This document shows, piece after piece, positions 16,213 to 25,305 of a stretch of 64,000 nucleotides of DNA. The number at the start of each line of letters is the position of its first letter. Position 1 is the first letter of the stretch. The notes below the pieces were generated by a model. It did no database searches and had not been told where the DNA came from. It worked only from the letters and a program-made list of their open reading frames with translations. Both the position numbers and the translations under genes were made by a program. The DNA lies in contig NZ_JACZZA010000013.1 in NCBI RefSeq assembly GCF_014863405.1, positions 124,001 to 188,000 of the forward strand, read 5' to 3'. Source of the stretch: Dyella acidiphila (GTDB lineage Bacteria > Pseudomonadota > Gammaproteobacteria > Xanthomonadales > Rhodanobacteraceae).

Positions 16213-17216
16213 TGGACATGGACAGGCGGCACGCAAACGGGGGGACCGCGACGGATTCGTATGACGAAGCCGAACGCTGGTTCGTGCGTCTGCTGGCCCC
16301 GGACTGCACACCCGTACAGCGGGCCGCCTTCGAGCGCTGGCGCGATGCGGATGCGGCGCATGCGGCGGCCTATCGCGAAGTAGCGTTGCTGTGGAAGTTG
16401 AGCAAGGCCGCGATGCAGGACCCGGCCCTGGCCGCCGCCGCCCGGCGCGCCTTGCAGCCGGAACCGCGCGCACGCCAGCGGCGCTGGCTGATACCGGCGT
16501 TTGCGGCAGGTTTTGCGGCACTGGCCGTGGCGGCGATCGTGCCGCGCTGGCTGGCGCCGCCGGCCGATCCGGCCGGCATCACCTACACCACCAGCGCCGG
16601 CCAGCAGCGCACGGTAACGCTCAGCGACGGCTCGTCGATTCTGCTGGATACCGATTCGGACGTGGTGGTGCGCTACAGCGCACGTACGCGCCGCGTGGAC
16701 CTGCTGCGTGGGCAGGCGCAGTTCTCGGTGCAGGGCAATCATGCATGGCCGTTCGTCGTGCATGCAGGCGCCGGCACGGTGACGGCGGTGGGCACGCAGT
16801 TCCAGGTCCGGCTCGACGAGCAGGTGACCGAAGTGGCGCTGCTGAAGGGTAAGCTCGCCATTGCCGCGCAGGCACCCGGCGGCGCCACGCAGGATGCGTC
16901 GCTGATCGGCGGACAAGGTCTTTGCTACGACCAGAGCGGGCAGATCTCGCCCGTGCACAACGCGGATCTGCAACAAGCCAAAGGCTGGACGCAAGGCCAG
17001 CTGTTTGTGCACAACTGGCGCCTGGCCGAACTGGTGGCGGAAATGAACCGCTACAGCGATACCAAGCTGCAGCTTGGCGATCCGTCGCTGCAGAACGTGC
17101 GTATCAGCGGTGTGTTCCGCACCAGCGACCAGCGCACCTTGTTGCTGTTGCTGCAGCAGGGCTGGGCAATTCGCGCCAGGCGCGTCAGCGATACGCAGAT
17201 TCAGTTGCTGCGCTAG
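16212..17216 (+). CDS. FecR-family sigma regulator
   Basis: 334 residues. N-terminal cytoplasmic part (YDEAERWFVRLLAPDCTPVQ, FERWRDADAAHAAAYREVA), a membrane segment about residues 94-116 (WLIPAFAAGFAALAVAAIV), then the periplasmic FecR domain (TYTTSAGQQRTVTLSDGSS, AQFSVQGNHAWPFVVHAG) and a C-terminal STN-contact region (WRLAELVAEMNRYSDTKL, RISGVFRTSDQRTLLLLLQ). Family role: control the ECF sigma factor encoded just upstream in answer to the STN domain of an outer-membrane receptor. The TonB receptor at 20348-23485 has such a domain. A REP pair follows 4 bases after the stop codon. Confidence 0.9.
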   Translation: MDMDRRHANGGTATDSYDEAERWFVRLLAPDCTPVQRAAFERWRDADAAHAAAYREVALLWKLSKAAMQDPALAAAARRALQPEPRARQRRWLIPAFAAGFAALAVAAIVPRWLAPPADPAGITYTTSAGQQRTVTLSDGSSILLDTDSDVVVRYSARTRRVDLLRGQAQFSVQGNHAWPFVVHAGAGTVTAVGTQFQVRLDEQVTEVALLKGKLAIAAQAPGGATQDASLIGGQGLCYDQSGQISPVHNADLQQAKGWTQGQLFVHNWRLAELVAEMNRYSDTKLQLGDPSLQNVRISGVFRTSDQRTLLLLLQQGWAIRARRVSDTQIQLLR

Positions 17217-17636
17217 CTTTGTAGGTTGGGTTAGCACAGCGTAACCCAACGATGCTTGATGGCTTCGATGAGCTTTCGTTGGGTTACGCTGCGCTAACCC
17301 AACCTACGTCACTCGTTCACGGTAGCGTCGACATGCTCGCGGAAGCGGGAATGACGGCTTCGGCATGAGGCGACTTCGCGCACTGCGACACAAACCTGAA
17401 ATTCCTCGCGCCATGCAGGTGGGGTTTCCGCAAGCCTTTACGTCTTACCTATCGGCGGCGCTGCTGCGCGCTCGGCGTTGAGGGAACACACAAGGGGACG
17501 CCGATCGCCCGAGTTTTTTTGCGTGCCGCCGGACACGCACGTGATTCCAAGCTGCCGCATGAGCGCGGCAATAACTAACGCATGGGGCTTGCGGGCCGCA
17601 TCGGGTTCGTTTGCCCCAACACAAGGGAGTTCACCA
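17217..17636. other. Intergenic region between fecR and sedolisin gene
   Basis: This 420-base stretch starts with an inverted REP pair (17221-17307) and a half copy of the GTCATTCC hairpin family (AGCGGGAATGACGGC, 17344-17358). The remainder is the leader and promoter region of the protease gene, ending with AAGGGAG, a good ribosome site for ATG 17637. The frame is open upstream of 17637, but that part has no signal-peptide-like start, so I did not extend the gene. Confidence 0.5.
17221..17307. repeat. Inverted pair of GTAGG-headed REP palindromes (family A)
   Basis: The first copy (17221-17250) begins GTAGGTTGGGTTAGCACAGC; the second (17278-17307) is its reverse complement ending AACCCAACCTAC. 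The spacer is 27 bases. The arrangement matches the pairs at 1363-1444 and 62892-63019, and as at 1363 it directly follows a fecR-type gene. Confidence 0.9.
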
Positions 17637-20153
17637 ATGTCGAGTCGTTTCGGGTTTTCGGGGAATCGCCAGTTGCTGCTGCCGGCGGCGCTGTCGCTGG
17701 CCTTGCTGTCGCTGTCGGCGCATGCCGGCGATAGCTGGGTGTCGACGCGTACGCACGCAGGCATCCAGAGCAACGGCAGCAAGTTTTCCACGCTGGTGAT
17801 GACGGGGCATCCGTCGATCGAAGCCGCGCAGATCATGCCGCTGGAACAGAGCCGCAAACTGCACGTGGAAGTAAGCCTGAATCTGCGCAATGTGGATGCG
17901 CTGCAGAATTTTCTCGACGCGGTGAACCAGCCGGGCAGCCCCAGCTATCACCAGTACCTGACGCCCGCGCAGTTCAAGGCCAGCTACGCGCCGACCGACG
18001 CGCAGGTGCAGGCGGTGGTCACCCACCTCAAAGCGTACGGCTTCAGCAATATCACGGTGGCGCCCAACAACATGTTCGTGTCTGCCGACGGCACCTCGGC
18101 CGGCGCCAACGCGGCGTTCAACGCCAACATGAAGACCTTCAGCTACAAGGGCAAGACGCATTTTGCCAACGCATCGGACGTGACCGTGCCGCAGGCACTG
18201 GGCGGCATCGTCGACGGCGTGCTGGGCCTGCAGGACTACGCGCGCCCGCATGTGCTGTCGCATCGCATCAGCGCCGACGCCGCCAAGGCACAGGCATCCG
18301 GTTCGCAAGTGGGTCACAAGCCCACCGATTTCGCCACCATCTATGACGCCGGCAGCACGCCGACCGCGTCGAACACCGTGGTCGGCATCATCACCTGGGG
18401 CGACATGACCCAGACCATCAAGGACCTCAAGCAATTCACCACCAGCGCGGGCCTGGCCACGGTCAACACCTCCACGGTGGCCGGCGGCAGCGGCACGCTG
18501 GCCAGCGATGGCGATCCTTCCGAATGGGATCTGGACAGCCAGGACATCATCGGCGTGTCCGGCGGCGTGAAGCAGCTGATCTTCTACGCGGCGATCAACG
18601 GCGACAGCCAGGACAGCCAGCTCACCGACGCCAGCATCACTGCCGCCTACAACAAGGCCGTGACGGCCAACGTGGCCAAGGTGATCAACGTCTCGCTGGG
18701 CGAGGATGAAACGGCGGCCAACAATTCCGGCACGCAGGCCGCGGACGACAAGGTGTTTGCACAGGCCGTGGCGCAGGGCCAGATCTTCTCGGTCGCCGCG
18801 GGCGACGCCGGTGTCTATCAGTGGTCCAGCGATCCGACCGAAGGTGCGCCGGGCTACATCGCCAATTCCAGCGGCACCGTGCAGATCGATCTCACCCACT
18901 ACGGCGTGAGCGAGCCGGCCAGTTCGCCGAACGTGGTGGCGGTAGGCGGCACCACACTGAGCACCACCAACACCACCACCTGGTCGGGTGAGACGGTGTG
19001 GAACGAAGGCCTGGCGCAGATCGATCCGCAAGGCCTGAACAACAACGGCACGCCGGATGACAACGAGCGCCTGTGGGCCACCGGCGGCGGCATCAGCCTG
19101 TTCGAAACCGCGCCGAGCTGGCAGACCACCGCGCTCGGCGCCTCGGCCAGCAAGCGCGAATTGCCCGACGTGGCATTCGATGCGGCCTCCAGCACCGGCG
19201 CGCTGATCGTGATCAACGGCCAGGCCAACCAGCAGGTGGGCGGCACCAGTCTCGCCTCGCCGCTGTTCGTGGGTATCTGGGCGCGTATCGAGTCGGCCAA
19301 CAACAACTCGCTGGGCCTGCCCACGCAGAACATGTACACCTACTTCCCCAAGGATGCGACGCCGCTGCATGACGTCACCTCGGGCAACAACGGCTACAGC
19401 GGCCACGGCTACAACGCCGCCGCCGGCTACGACAACACCACCGGCTGGGGCAGCCTGGACATCAGCAAGTTCAGCGCCTACGTCACCAAGTACTGGGGCG
19501 GCAGCAGCAGTGGCGGTGGCGGCACCACACCGCCGGCCGGCAATCCGGTGGCGAACTTCAGCGATACGGTGAGCGGCCTGAGCGTGAGCTTCAGCAACAG
19601 CTCCACCGATACCGGCGGCACCATCAGCTCGTACGCGTGGAATTTCGGCGACAGCAGCACGTCCACCAGCGCCAGCCCCAGCCACACCTATGCCGCGGCC
19701 GGCACCTACAGCGTGACGCTGACGGTGACCGACAACACCGGCGCCACCAGCACCAAGACCGGCTCGGTGACGGTGACCAGCAGCAGCGGCGGCGGCGGTA
19801 CCAGCGGCGTGTTCAGCAACAGCAAGGCAGTGACGATCAATGACAACGCCACCATCACCAGCAGCATCGCGGTGAGCGGCGAGTCGGGCAATGCGCCGTC
19901 CAACCTGCAGGTGCATGCCAGCATCACGCACAACTGGTCGGGCGATCTCACCATCGAGCTGGTGGCGCCGAACGGTGCCTATGCCGTGCTGCAGAACCCG
20001 AACTACGACAACAACGGCAACATCAACACCACCTGGACGGTGAATGCCTCGTCGGTCACCGCCAACGGCACCTGGAAGCTGAAGGTGATCGACAACGATC
20101 CGGAGTATTACGGCGACTACGGCACGCTCAACAACTGGAGCCTGACGTTCTAA
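17637..20153 (+). CDS. Secreted sedolisin (S53 serine-carboxyl peptidase) with PKD and P domains
   Basis: 838 residues from ATG 17637, which follows AAGGGAG. Signal peptide 1-30 (ends SAHA-G). An inhibitory pro-kumamolisin domain spans about 45-200 (LNLRNVDALQNFLDAVNQPG, YHQYLTPAQFKASYAPTDAQ). The peptidase domain has the sedolisin triad: Glu296 and Asp300 (EWDLD), oxyanion Asp390 (AAGDAG) and nucleophile Ser538 in GGTSLASP. A Gly/Ser/Pro linker near 620 precedes a PKD domain (about 638-718, FSDTVSGLSVSFSNSSTD, SYAWNFGDSSTS) and a proprotein-convertase P-like domain (about 722-838, ending LNNWSLTF). It is an acid-active endopeptidase, exported and probably released outside, digesting proteins to peptides. 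It sits between FecIR and a TonB receptor, suggesting joint control and peptide or metal scavenging (inference). Confidence 0.9.
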   Translation: MSSRFGFSGNRQLLLPAALSLALLSLSAHAGDSWVSTRTHAGIQSNGSKFSTLVMTGHPSIEAAQIMPLEQSRKLHVEVSLNLRNVDALQNFLDAVNQPGSPSYHQYLTPAQFKASYAPTDAQVQAVVTHLKAYGFSNITVAPNNMFVSADGTSAGANAAFNANMKTFSYKGKTHFANASDVTVPQALGGIVDGVLGLQDYARPHVLSHRISADAAKAQASGSQVGHKPTDFATIYDAGSTPTASNTVVGIITWGDMTQTIKDLKQFTTSAGLATVNTSTVAGGSGTLASDGDPSEWDLDSQDIIGVSGGVKQLIFYAAINGDSQDSQLTDASITAAYNKAVTANVAKVINVSLGEDETAANNSGTQAADDKVFAQAVAQGQIFSVAAGDAGVYQWSSDPTEGAPGYIANSSGTVQIDLTHYGVSEPASSPNVVAVGGTTLSTTNTTTWSGETVWNEGLAQIDPQGLNNNGTPDDNERLWATGGGISLFETAPSWQTTALGASASKRELPDVAFDAASSTGALIVINGQANQQVGGTSLASPLFVGIWARIESANNNSLGLPTQNMYTYFPKDATPLHDVTSGNNGYSGHGYNAAAGYDNTTGWGSLDISKFSAYVTKYWGGSSSGGGGTTPPAGNPVANFSDTVSGLSVSFSNSSTDTGGTISSYAWNFGDSSTSTSASPSHTYAAAGTYSVTLTVTDNTGATSTKTGSVTVTSSSGGGGTSGVFSNSKAVTINDNATITSSIAVSGESGNAPSNLQVHASITHNWSGDLTIELVAPNGAYAVLQNPNYDNNGNINTTWTVNASSVTANGTWKLKVIDNDPEYYGDYGTLNNWSLTF

Positions 20154-20210
20154 CGATGTGCTGATTTGTTCTGATCGACCGGCGCGCACGGAAGCGTGCC
20201 GTGGAATGCA

Positions 20211-20239
20211 AAGCCCGGCTGTCATGGCCGGGCTTTTTT
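20211..20239 (+). terminator. Rho-independent terminator after the sedolisin gene
   Basis: AAGCCCGGC and GCCGGGCTT form a stem around a short TGTCATG loop, followed by a run of seven T. It ends the sedolisin transcript about 60 bases past the stop, so the TonB receptor at 20348 needs its own promoter or readthrough. Confidence 0.9.
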
Positions 20240-20347
20240 TACTTGGGCAGACAATATGAGCACAGCCATGCCCTATGATCGGACATAGCCGGCGGGCACG
20301 CCGGCGCAAGTTCGTACAGGGGCAGGCAGCGGGAGGCACAGGCAGGA

Positions 20348-23300
20348 ATGGCAGGCAATTTCCGGCGAAGGCTTGCGCGCGCGTTCCGGCGCGATGCGGC
20401 CACGCCCGGAACCTCGCCACGCCCTGCCCCGCTGCACCATTCGCTGCTGCTGGCGGCGTTGTGCGGCGCCGGCCTGGCGCTGCCGCTGTCACCGGTGTCT
20501 GCGGCCGACACGCCGGCCGCCCAGCATGTGTATGCGATCGGTCCGGGCAATCTGCGCGATGCGCTCGATGCCCTTGCCGCGCAGGGCAATCTGCAGTTGG
20601 TATATGCGCCGGCACTGATCGACGGCAAGACCACGCGCGGCGCCTCCGGCCGCCTTACCTCCAGCCAGGCGCTGCGGCAGTTGCTGGACGGCACCGGGCT
20701 GACCTGGACCACGCTCGACGCGGCCACCTTCGTGCTGCAGCGATCGCCGATGTTTCATCCGCCTGCCGCCAAGCCGGTGCCGGTGCGTGCCGCGGCGATG
20801 TCGACCACCACCTTGCGCGCGGTGAACGTCAGCGGCTCGCTGATCGGCAATGCGTCGATCCAGACCGCCACGCCCACGTACACCATCACCGCCGCGGAAA
20901 TCAAAGCGCGCGGCTTCAACAATATCTCCGACGTACTGCAAAGCTCGGTGCTGGCCACCGGCTCGGTGCAGGGTCCGCAATCGGCAGCCACCTTCACCCA
21001 GGGCGCGCAGGCGGTGAGCTTGTTCGGCCTCAGTCCGGAATTCGCGCTGATCCTGATCGACGGCAAGCCGTTGGCGAATTTCGGCCAGCTGTACAACGGC
21101 ACCAACAACTTCACCAATCTGTCCAACCTGCCGGTCAGCATGGTCGACCATATCGACGTGATGCCCGGTGGAGCTTCATCGATCTACGGTTCGCAGGCGA
21201 TCGGCGGGGTGATCAATATCGTCACGCGCGCGCATCTGGACGGCGGCGAAGTGTCGGCGCGCCTGGGCGGCTACACCGATGCCGGCGGCGCCAACCAGCG
21301 CCTGAGCTTTGCCTACGGCCACGACTACGGTGCGTTGCGCGTAATGGCAGCCGGCGAATTCGACAACGCCTCGCCGATCTGGGGCTTCCAGCGTCCGCTC
21401 ACGGTGGCCACGTATGCCGGTCCACCCGGCAACAATGCGTTCAACACGCAAGCAGCGATTTACAACTACGGCCGCGCCGGCGGCGGTTTCACCGGATATC
21501 CGCTGGGTTATTTCAGCCCGCCGGCCGGATGCGACAACCGCCTGTTCGGCGGCAGCACCGTGCTGATGGGCAGCGCCGGCCTGCTAGGCCAGTACTGCGG
21601 CTCGGACAAGCTGGTGGGCTATGCCACCTACAGCAATCAGCTGCGCAGCTACAACGGCATGCTGAAACTCGAATACCGGGTCAGCGATGCGCTGCGCCTG
21701 TATGCCGACACGCTGGTCGACTGGCAGCAGCAGCGCTGGTATCCCGGCGTGGATACCTGGCTGCCGGCCGACTATCCACACGGCCTGATCGAAGATGCGA
21801 ACAGCGGCGACCTGCTCAGGCTGTACAAAACCTTCGCCCCCGAGGAAATGCCCGGCGGCGTGGTGACGCAGATGTATCGCCAGCAGGATCTGCTGTATCA
21901 GGCCGACATCGGCGCCAGCGGACGGCTGGGCGCATCCGGCTGGAACTGGGATGTCTACTACGTGCGCTCGGGCGACCGCACCAATGTGGTGGAGCCGCTG
22001 TGGCTGGATACGGCGGTGGATCGCTATTTCAACGGCATCCTCGGGCCGCAGGTCGGGGTCAGTCCGGTCGGCGGGGTGAATCTCTATCACCCCAACTACA
22101 ACGCGTTCTTCCAGCCGGCCACGCCCACGCAGTACGCCAGTTTCAGCCAGGATGTGAGCGAGTTCAGCACCACCTGGATCAACGACACGCGCGCCACGCT
22201 CAGCAATGCTTCGCTGTTTGCGCTGCCCGGCGGCGATGCCGGTTTTGCGGTGCTCGCCGAGGGCGGCAGCGAAGCGTGGTACGAGCCGGTCGATCCCTTG
22301 ATTGCGCAAGGTGCGGTGTTCAATCACGCGGCCGCCGGTGGCGGCGGGCGGCGCTCGCATGCCGCCTCCGCATTTGAATTGAACCTGCCGCTGCTGAAGT
22401 CGCTGACCCTGGATCTGTCCGGCCGTTACGATCACTACGCGCTGGACCAGGGCAGCGACAATCACAAATTCACCTACAAGATCGGCATCGAATACCGGCC
22501 GTTCGACAGCCTGCTGTTCCGCGGCAGCTACAACACCGCGTTCAAGGCGCCGGACCTGGCCGCCATCTATCTCGGACCGACCGACTACTACGCGCAGGTA
22601 ACCGACTACTACCAATGCGCGCAGGCACACAGCAGCACCTGCGGCAGCGACTACCAGTACTACGTAAAAGACACCGGACTGGCCAACAACAAGCTGCAGC
22701 CCACCGCCGCGCAAAACTGGACGCTGGGCACTGCATGGTCGCCGCTGGACGACATCAGCGTCAGCGTCGACTACCTGCATATGGCGATCCGCGACGAAGT
22801 GGTGCAGCAGGATCTGAACCTGCTGATGCATACCGAATCGCAATGCCTGCTCGGCCAGCTCGATAGCGCTTCGGCCGCATGCCAGGCAGCGATCGCCCAG
22901 GTGCAGCGCAGCAGCAATGGCGTGGTGCAGAACGTGACCACTTATTACGCCAATCTCACCGACGAAACGATCCGCTCGCTGATCGCCAGTGCGCGCTATC
23001 GCTTTGCGCCCTGGCATATCGGCCGCTTCAGCGTGCAGCTCGATTACAACGACATGCTGGGCCACACCTATCAACTCGCGCCGGGCCAGCCGCCGATCAA
23101 CCTGCTGGCCAATCCGCTCTACAGCACCGAATTCAAAAGTGTGGTCAGCGGCAGCATCAGCTGGACCAGTCCCGGCGGCAGCTGGAGCAGCACGCTATAC
23201 GGGCACCGCTATGGCCCCTCGCCGAACTATGCGGCGCAAACCGACGGACCGGGCACCCCGGGCGCAAGCCGGCTGCCGCCGTGGATCACCTTCAATGGCA

Positions 23301-23485
23301 GCGTGAGCTACCGGCCCACGCGCAACCTGGAGTTCTCGCTGCTGCTCAACAATATCGCCAACAAGATGCCGCCGGCCGATCCCACCTACAACGTCTACCC
23401 GTATTACAACGTGGAGAACTACAACATCTACGGGCGCGAAATCATGCTGCAGGCGGACCTGAAGCTGGGCAACGCCGCGCCTTGA
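20348..23485 (+). CDS. TonB-dependent receptor with N-terminal STN signalling domain
   Basis: 1045 residues. Export signal about residues 28-52 behind a long basic N-terminus. STN domain about 60-135 (VYAIGPGNLRDALDALAAQ, LVYAPALIDGKTTRGASGRL, QALRQLLDGTGLTWTTLD). Plug from about 160 (LRAVNVSGSLIGNASIQT, FNNISDVLQSS, LFGLSPEFALILIDGKPL, HIDVMPGGASSIYGSQAIGG), then a large barrel ending LQADLKLGNAAP. The STN domain is used by FecA-type receptors to signal to a FecR protein, and FecR/sigma genes lie upstream at 15631-17216. The extracellular loops are long and include a Cys pair (near 22615-22645). The ligand is unknown; with a secreted protease next to it, peptides or a protease-released cofactor are plausible. 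Glu/Asn-rich loops do not identify a siderophore class. Confidence 0.88.
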   Translation: MAGNFRRRLARAFRRDAATPGTSPRPAPLHHSLLLAALCGAGLALPLSPVSAADTPAAQHVYAIGPGNLRDALDALAAQGNLQLVYAPALIDGKTTRGASGRLTSSQALRQLLDGTGLTWTTLDAATFVLQRSPMFHPPAAKPVPVRAAAMSTTTLRAVNVSGSLIGNASIQTATPTYTITAAEIKARGFNNISDVLQSSVLATGSVQGPQSAATFTQGAQAVSLFGLSPEFALILIDGKPLANFGQLYNGTNNFTNLSNLPVSMVDHIDVMPGGASSIYGSQAIGGVINIVTRAHLDGGEVSARLGGYTDAGGANQRLSFAYGHDYGALRVMAAGEFDNASPIWGFQRPLTVATYAGPPGNNAFNTQAAIYNYGRAGGGFTGYPLGYFSPPAGCDNRLFGGSTVLMGSAGLLGQYCGSDKLVGYATYSNQLRSYNGMLKLEYRVSDALRLYADTLVDWQQQRWYPGVDTWLPADYPHGLIEDANSGDLLRLYKTFAPEEMPGGVVTQMYRQQDLLYQADIGASGRLGASGWNWDVYYVRSGDRTNVVEPLWLDTAVDRYFNGILGPQVGVSPVGGVNLYHPNYNAFFQPATPTQYASFSQDVSEFSTTWINDTRATLSNASLFALPGGDAGFAVLAEGGSEAWYEPVDPLIAQGAVFNHAAAGGGGRRSHAASAFELNLPLLKSLTLDLSGRYDHYALDQGSDNHKFTYKIGIEYRPFDSLLFRGSYNTAFKAPDLAAIYLGPTDYYAQVTDYYQCAQAHSSTCGSDYQYYVKDTGLANNKLQPTAAQNWTLGTAWSPLDDISVSVDYLHMAIRDEVVQQDLNLLMHTESQCLLGQLDSASAACQAAIAQVQRSSNGVVQNVTTYYANLTDETIRSLIASARYRFAPWHIGRFSVQLDYNDMLGHTYQLAPGQPPINLLANPLYSTEFKSVVSGSISWTSPGGSWSSTLYGHRYGPSPNYAAQTDGPGTPGASRLPPWITFNGSVSYRPTRNLEFSLLLNNIANKMPPADPTYNVYPYYNVENYNIYGREIMLQADLKLGNAAP

Positions 23486-23512
23486 GGCGTGCGCGCCACG
23501 TTCGATGATGGA

Positions 23513-23695
23513 TCAGCGCGGTACGCGCAGCGCGGAATCGCGCAGGGCCGCGTCATGCAGCAGTTCGTCGTGCGCGGCGACATCTTCGGTATCCAGTGCG
23601 CTGTGGCCGGGACGATGCATGCTGCCTGGCGAAGCCGGCGTGTCGGCGATGGCTGGCTGCTCGATCGTGGTTTCGGTGGCCGGCTTGATGCTCAT
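23513..23695 (-). CDS. Small hypothetical protein
   Basis: 60 residues from ATG 23695, preceded by AGGAACT at ideal spacing. The composition is hydrophilic with Asp, Glu, Ala and His (SIKPATETTIEQPAIADTPA, then DTEDVAAHDELLHDAALRDS), unlike the Arg/Cys-rich products of random GC-rich frames. It has no signal peptide or membrane segment and is probably disordered. It converges with the TonB receptor gene. A 13-bp stem-loop lies just upstream. No family recognised. Confidence 0.5.
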   Translation of the reverse strand: MSIKPATETTIEQPAIADTPASPGSMHRPGHSALDTEDVAAHDELLHDAALRDSALRVPR

Positions 23696-23720
23696 GCGCA
23701 GTTCCTGGGCGGGATAAACG

Positions 23721-23749
23721 GCGCCGCCTGCTGGAACAGCAGGCGGCGC
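23721..23749. repeat. Long perfect stem-loop upstream of the small gene
   Basis: GCGCCGCCTGCTG and CAGCAGGCGGCGC are perfect 13-base arms around a GAA loop. It lies 26 bases upstream of the ATG at 23695, within the likely mRNA leader on the minus strand. There is no T-run on either side, so it is not a plain terminator; leader control or a transcript-end hairpin are possible. Confidence 0.6.
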
Positions 23750-23803
23750 GCAGGGGCGGAGTTTACAAGGAGCAACTCAGCTCTGCCGACACCTGCCGTA
23801 TCG

Positions 23804-23843
23804 CCTCACCGTCATCCCAGCGAAAGCTGGGATGACGGTGAGG
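23804..23843. repeat. GTCATCCC palindromic hairpin (family B)
   Basis: Arms CCTCACCGTCATCCCAG and CTGGGATGACGGTGAGG are a perfect 17-bp inverted repeat with a six-base CGAAAG loop. It lies between the small gene and the outer-membrane lipoprotein gene at 23887, where it could serve as the end hairpin of the minus-strand efflux operon. Relatives occur at 45790, 47631, 31668, 48510 and 50491. Confidence 0.85.
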
Positions 23844-23886
23844 TAGGTGGGAAGCGTTGGCGGAGCTTGGAGTTCGCTTTGCACCC

Positions 23887-25305
23887 TTATTTACGCGCCA
23901 ACTGCTCCACCGACCAACCACCGCCCAGCGCCCGGATCAACTGCACGCTGGCGCGCAGCCGCTGCGTATCCAGCTGCAGCAAGCCGCGCTGCTCCTGCAG
24001 GGACACCGTCTGCGCCTGCACCACGTCGAGATAGCTGACCGCGCCGTGCTTGTACTGCGTCATCGACAGATCCAGCGCGTGCTGCGCGGCGTCGGAGGCA
24101 TCCTTCTGGTTGATGCCGGCCGTGCCCAGGTGATCGAGCAGGGCCAGGTTGTCCTGCACCTGCTGGAAGGCGGTCAGCACCACGCCACGATAGGTGGCGC
24201 CGGCTTCGTCGGTCTTGGCCTTGGCAGCGGCGATAGTCGCCTTGCGGTAACCGCCGTCGAACAGGTCGTAGGCCAATGCCGGGCCGAGCGCCCACATGCG
24301 GCTGGGCGCGGTGAACAGATTGGCCCAGCCGCTGCTCTGGTAGCCGCCGCCCGCGCTCAGCGTCAGCGCGGGGAACCAGGCTGCACGCGCCACGCCGATA
24401 CCGGCATTGGCGGCGGCGACGCGTCGTTCGGCCGCGGCCACATCGGGACGGCGCTGCAGCAGGCTCGAGGGCAGATCCAGCGGCACCGTCGGCAACGCGA
24501 TCGCCGCGGTCTGCGCCGGCAGGTTGAACGTGGCGGCGTTCTCGCCGACCAGCACAGCGATCTGATCCTGCATCAATACCCGCTGGGCCACCGTCTGCGA
24601 CCACTGCGAGCGCGCATCGGACAACTGCGTCTGCGCCCGTGATACATCCAGCCCGGACACGATGCCGCCGGCATGCAGCGTCTGCGTCAGCTTCAAGGCT
24701 TTCTGATAGGCCTCGATGGTCTGCTGCAGCAATGCGAGCTGCTGGTCGTAGCCGCGCAATTGCATATACGCATCGGCCAGCTGCGCCTGCAGGCTCAATT
24801 GTGCAGACGCCAGATCCGCCTGCGCCGCAAGCGCATTGTCGCGGCCGGCCTCGACCGTGTTGCGCACCTGACCCCACAGATCGACTTCGTAGCTGGCTTG
24901 CACACCGACGGTGTATTGGTTGTATTCGGACGGCGCGGCGTAGTGCGGCGTGTGATTGGATTCGCGCTGACGCTGGCCATTGGCATCGACGCCGACCTGC
25001 GGGAACAGCTCCGAGCGTGCTTCAGCGCTGTACGCCTGCGCCTGCTGGTAATGCGCCAGCGCGGCGGCGAGATCGGTGTTGTTGACCAGCAATTTGGCTT
25101 GCAGCTGATCGAGCTGGTTATCGGCGTACAGCTGCCACCAGTTTTCGCGCGGAGCCCGGTCGGCCGGCTGCGCCGCCACCCACGGACCGACATCGCGGTA
25201 GGCCTGCGCCGGCGGCGTGGCCGGCGGCTTGTACGCGGGTGCGAGCGAACAGCCGCCCAGCACCGCCGCAACTGCCAGTGCAAGGACCAGATCAGGCTTT
25301 TTCAT
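23887..25305 (-). CDS. RND efflux outer-membrane lipoprotein, NodT/OprM family
   Basis: 472 residues. Lipoprotein signal with lipobox LGGC at Cys19. Two TolC-family repeats are seen: the first around LDQLQAKLLVNNTDLAAALA, NQYTVGVQASYEVDLWGQVR and RNTVEAGRDNALAAQADLAS, the second around LLQRRPDVAAAERRVAAANA, IGVARAAWFPALTLSAGGGY and LAYDLFDGGYRKATI. These form the trimeric outer-membrane duct of a tripartite pump. Its start lies within the last codons of the adaptor gene (14-base overlap), so the three pump genes (permease, adaptor, duct) are one operon on the minus strand. Confidence 0.92.
   Translation of the reverse strand: MKKPDLVLALAVAAVLGGCSLAPAYKPPATPPAQAYRDVGPWVAAQPADRAPRENWWQLYADNQLDQLQAKLLVNNTDLAAALAHYQQAQAYSAEARSELFPQVGVDANGQRQRESNHTPHYAAPSEYNQYTVGVQASYEVDLWGQVRNTVEAGRDNALAAQADLASAQLSLQAQLADAYMQLRGYDQQLALLQQTIEAYQKALKLTQTLHAGGIVSGLDVSRAQTQLSDARSQWSQTVAQRVLMQDQIAVLVGENAATFNLPAQTAAIALPTVPLDLPSSLLQRRPDVAAAERRVAAANAGIGVARAAWFPALTLSAGGGYQSSGWANLFTAPSRMWALGPALAYDLFDGGYRKATIAAAKAKTDEAGATYRGVVLTAFQQVQDNLALLDHLGTAGINQKDASDAAQHALDLSMTQYKHGAVSYLDVVQAQTVSLQEQRGLLQLDTQRLRASVQLIRALGGGWSVEQLARK

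Noticed and set aside
17631-20615. A minus-strand open frame of almost 1000 codons opposite the sedolisin gene
   Set aside because: It is Arg/Ala/His-rich without any domain, lies exactly antisense to a well-supported gene with clear catalytic residues, and reflects high GC third-position bias.
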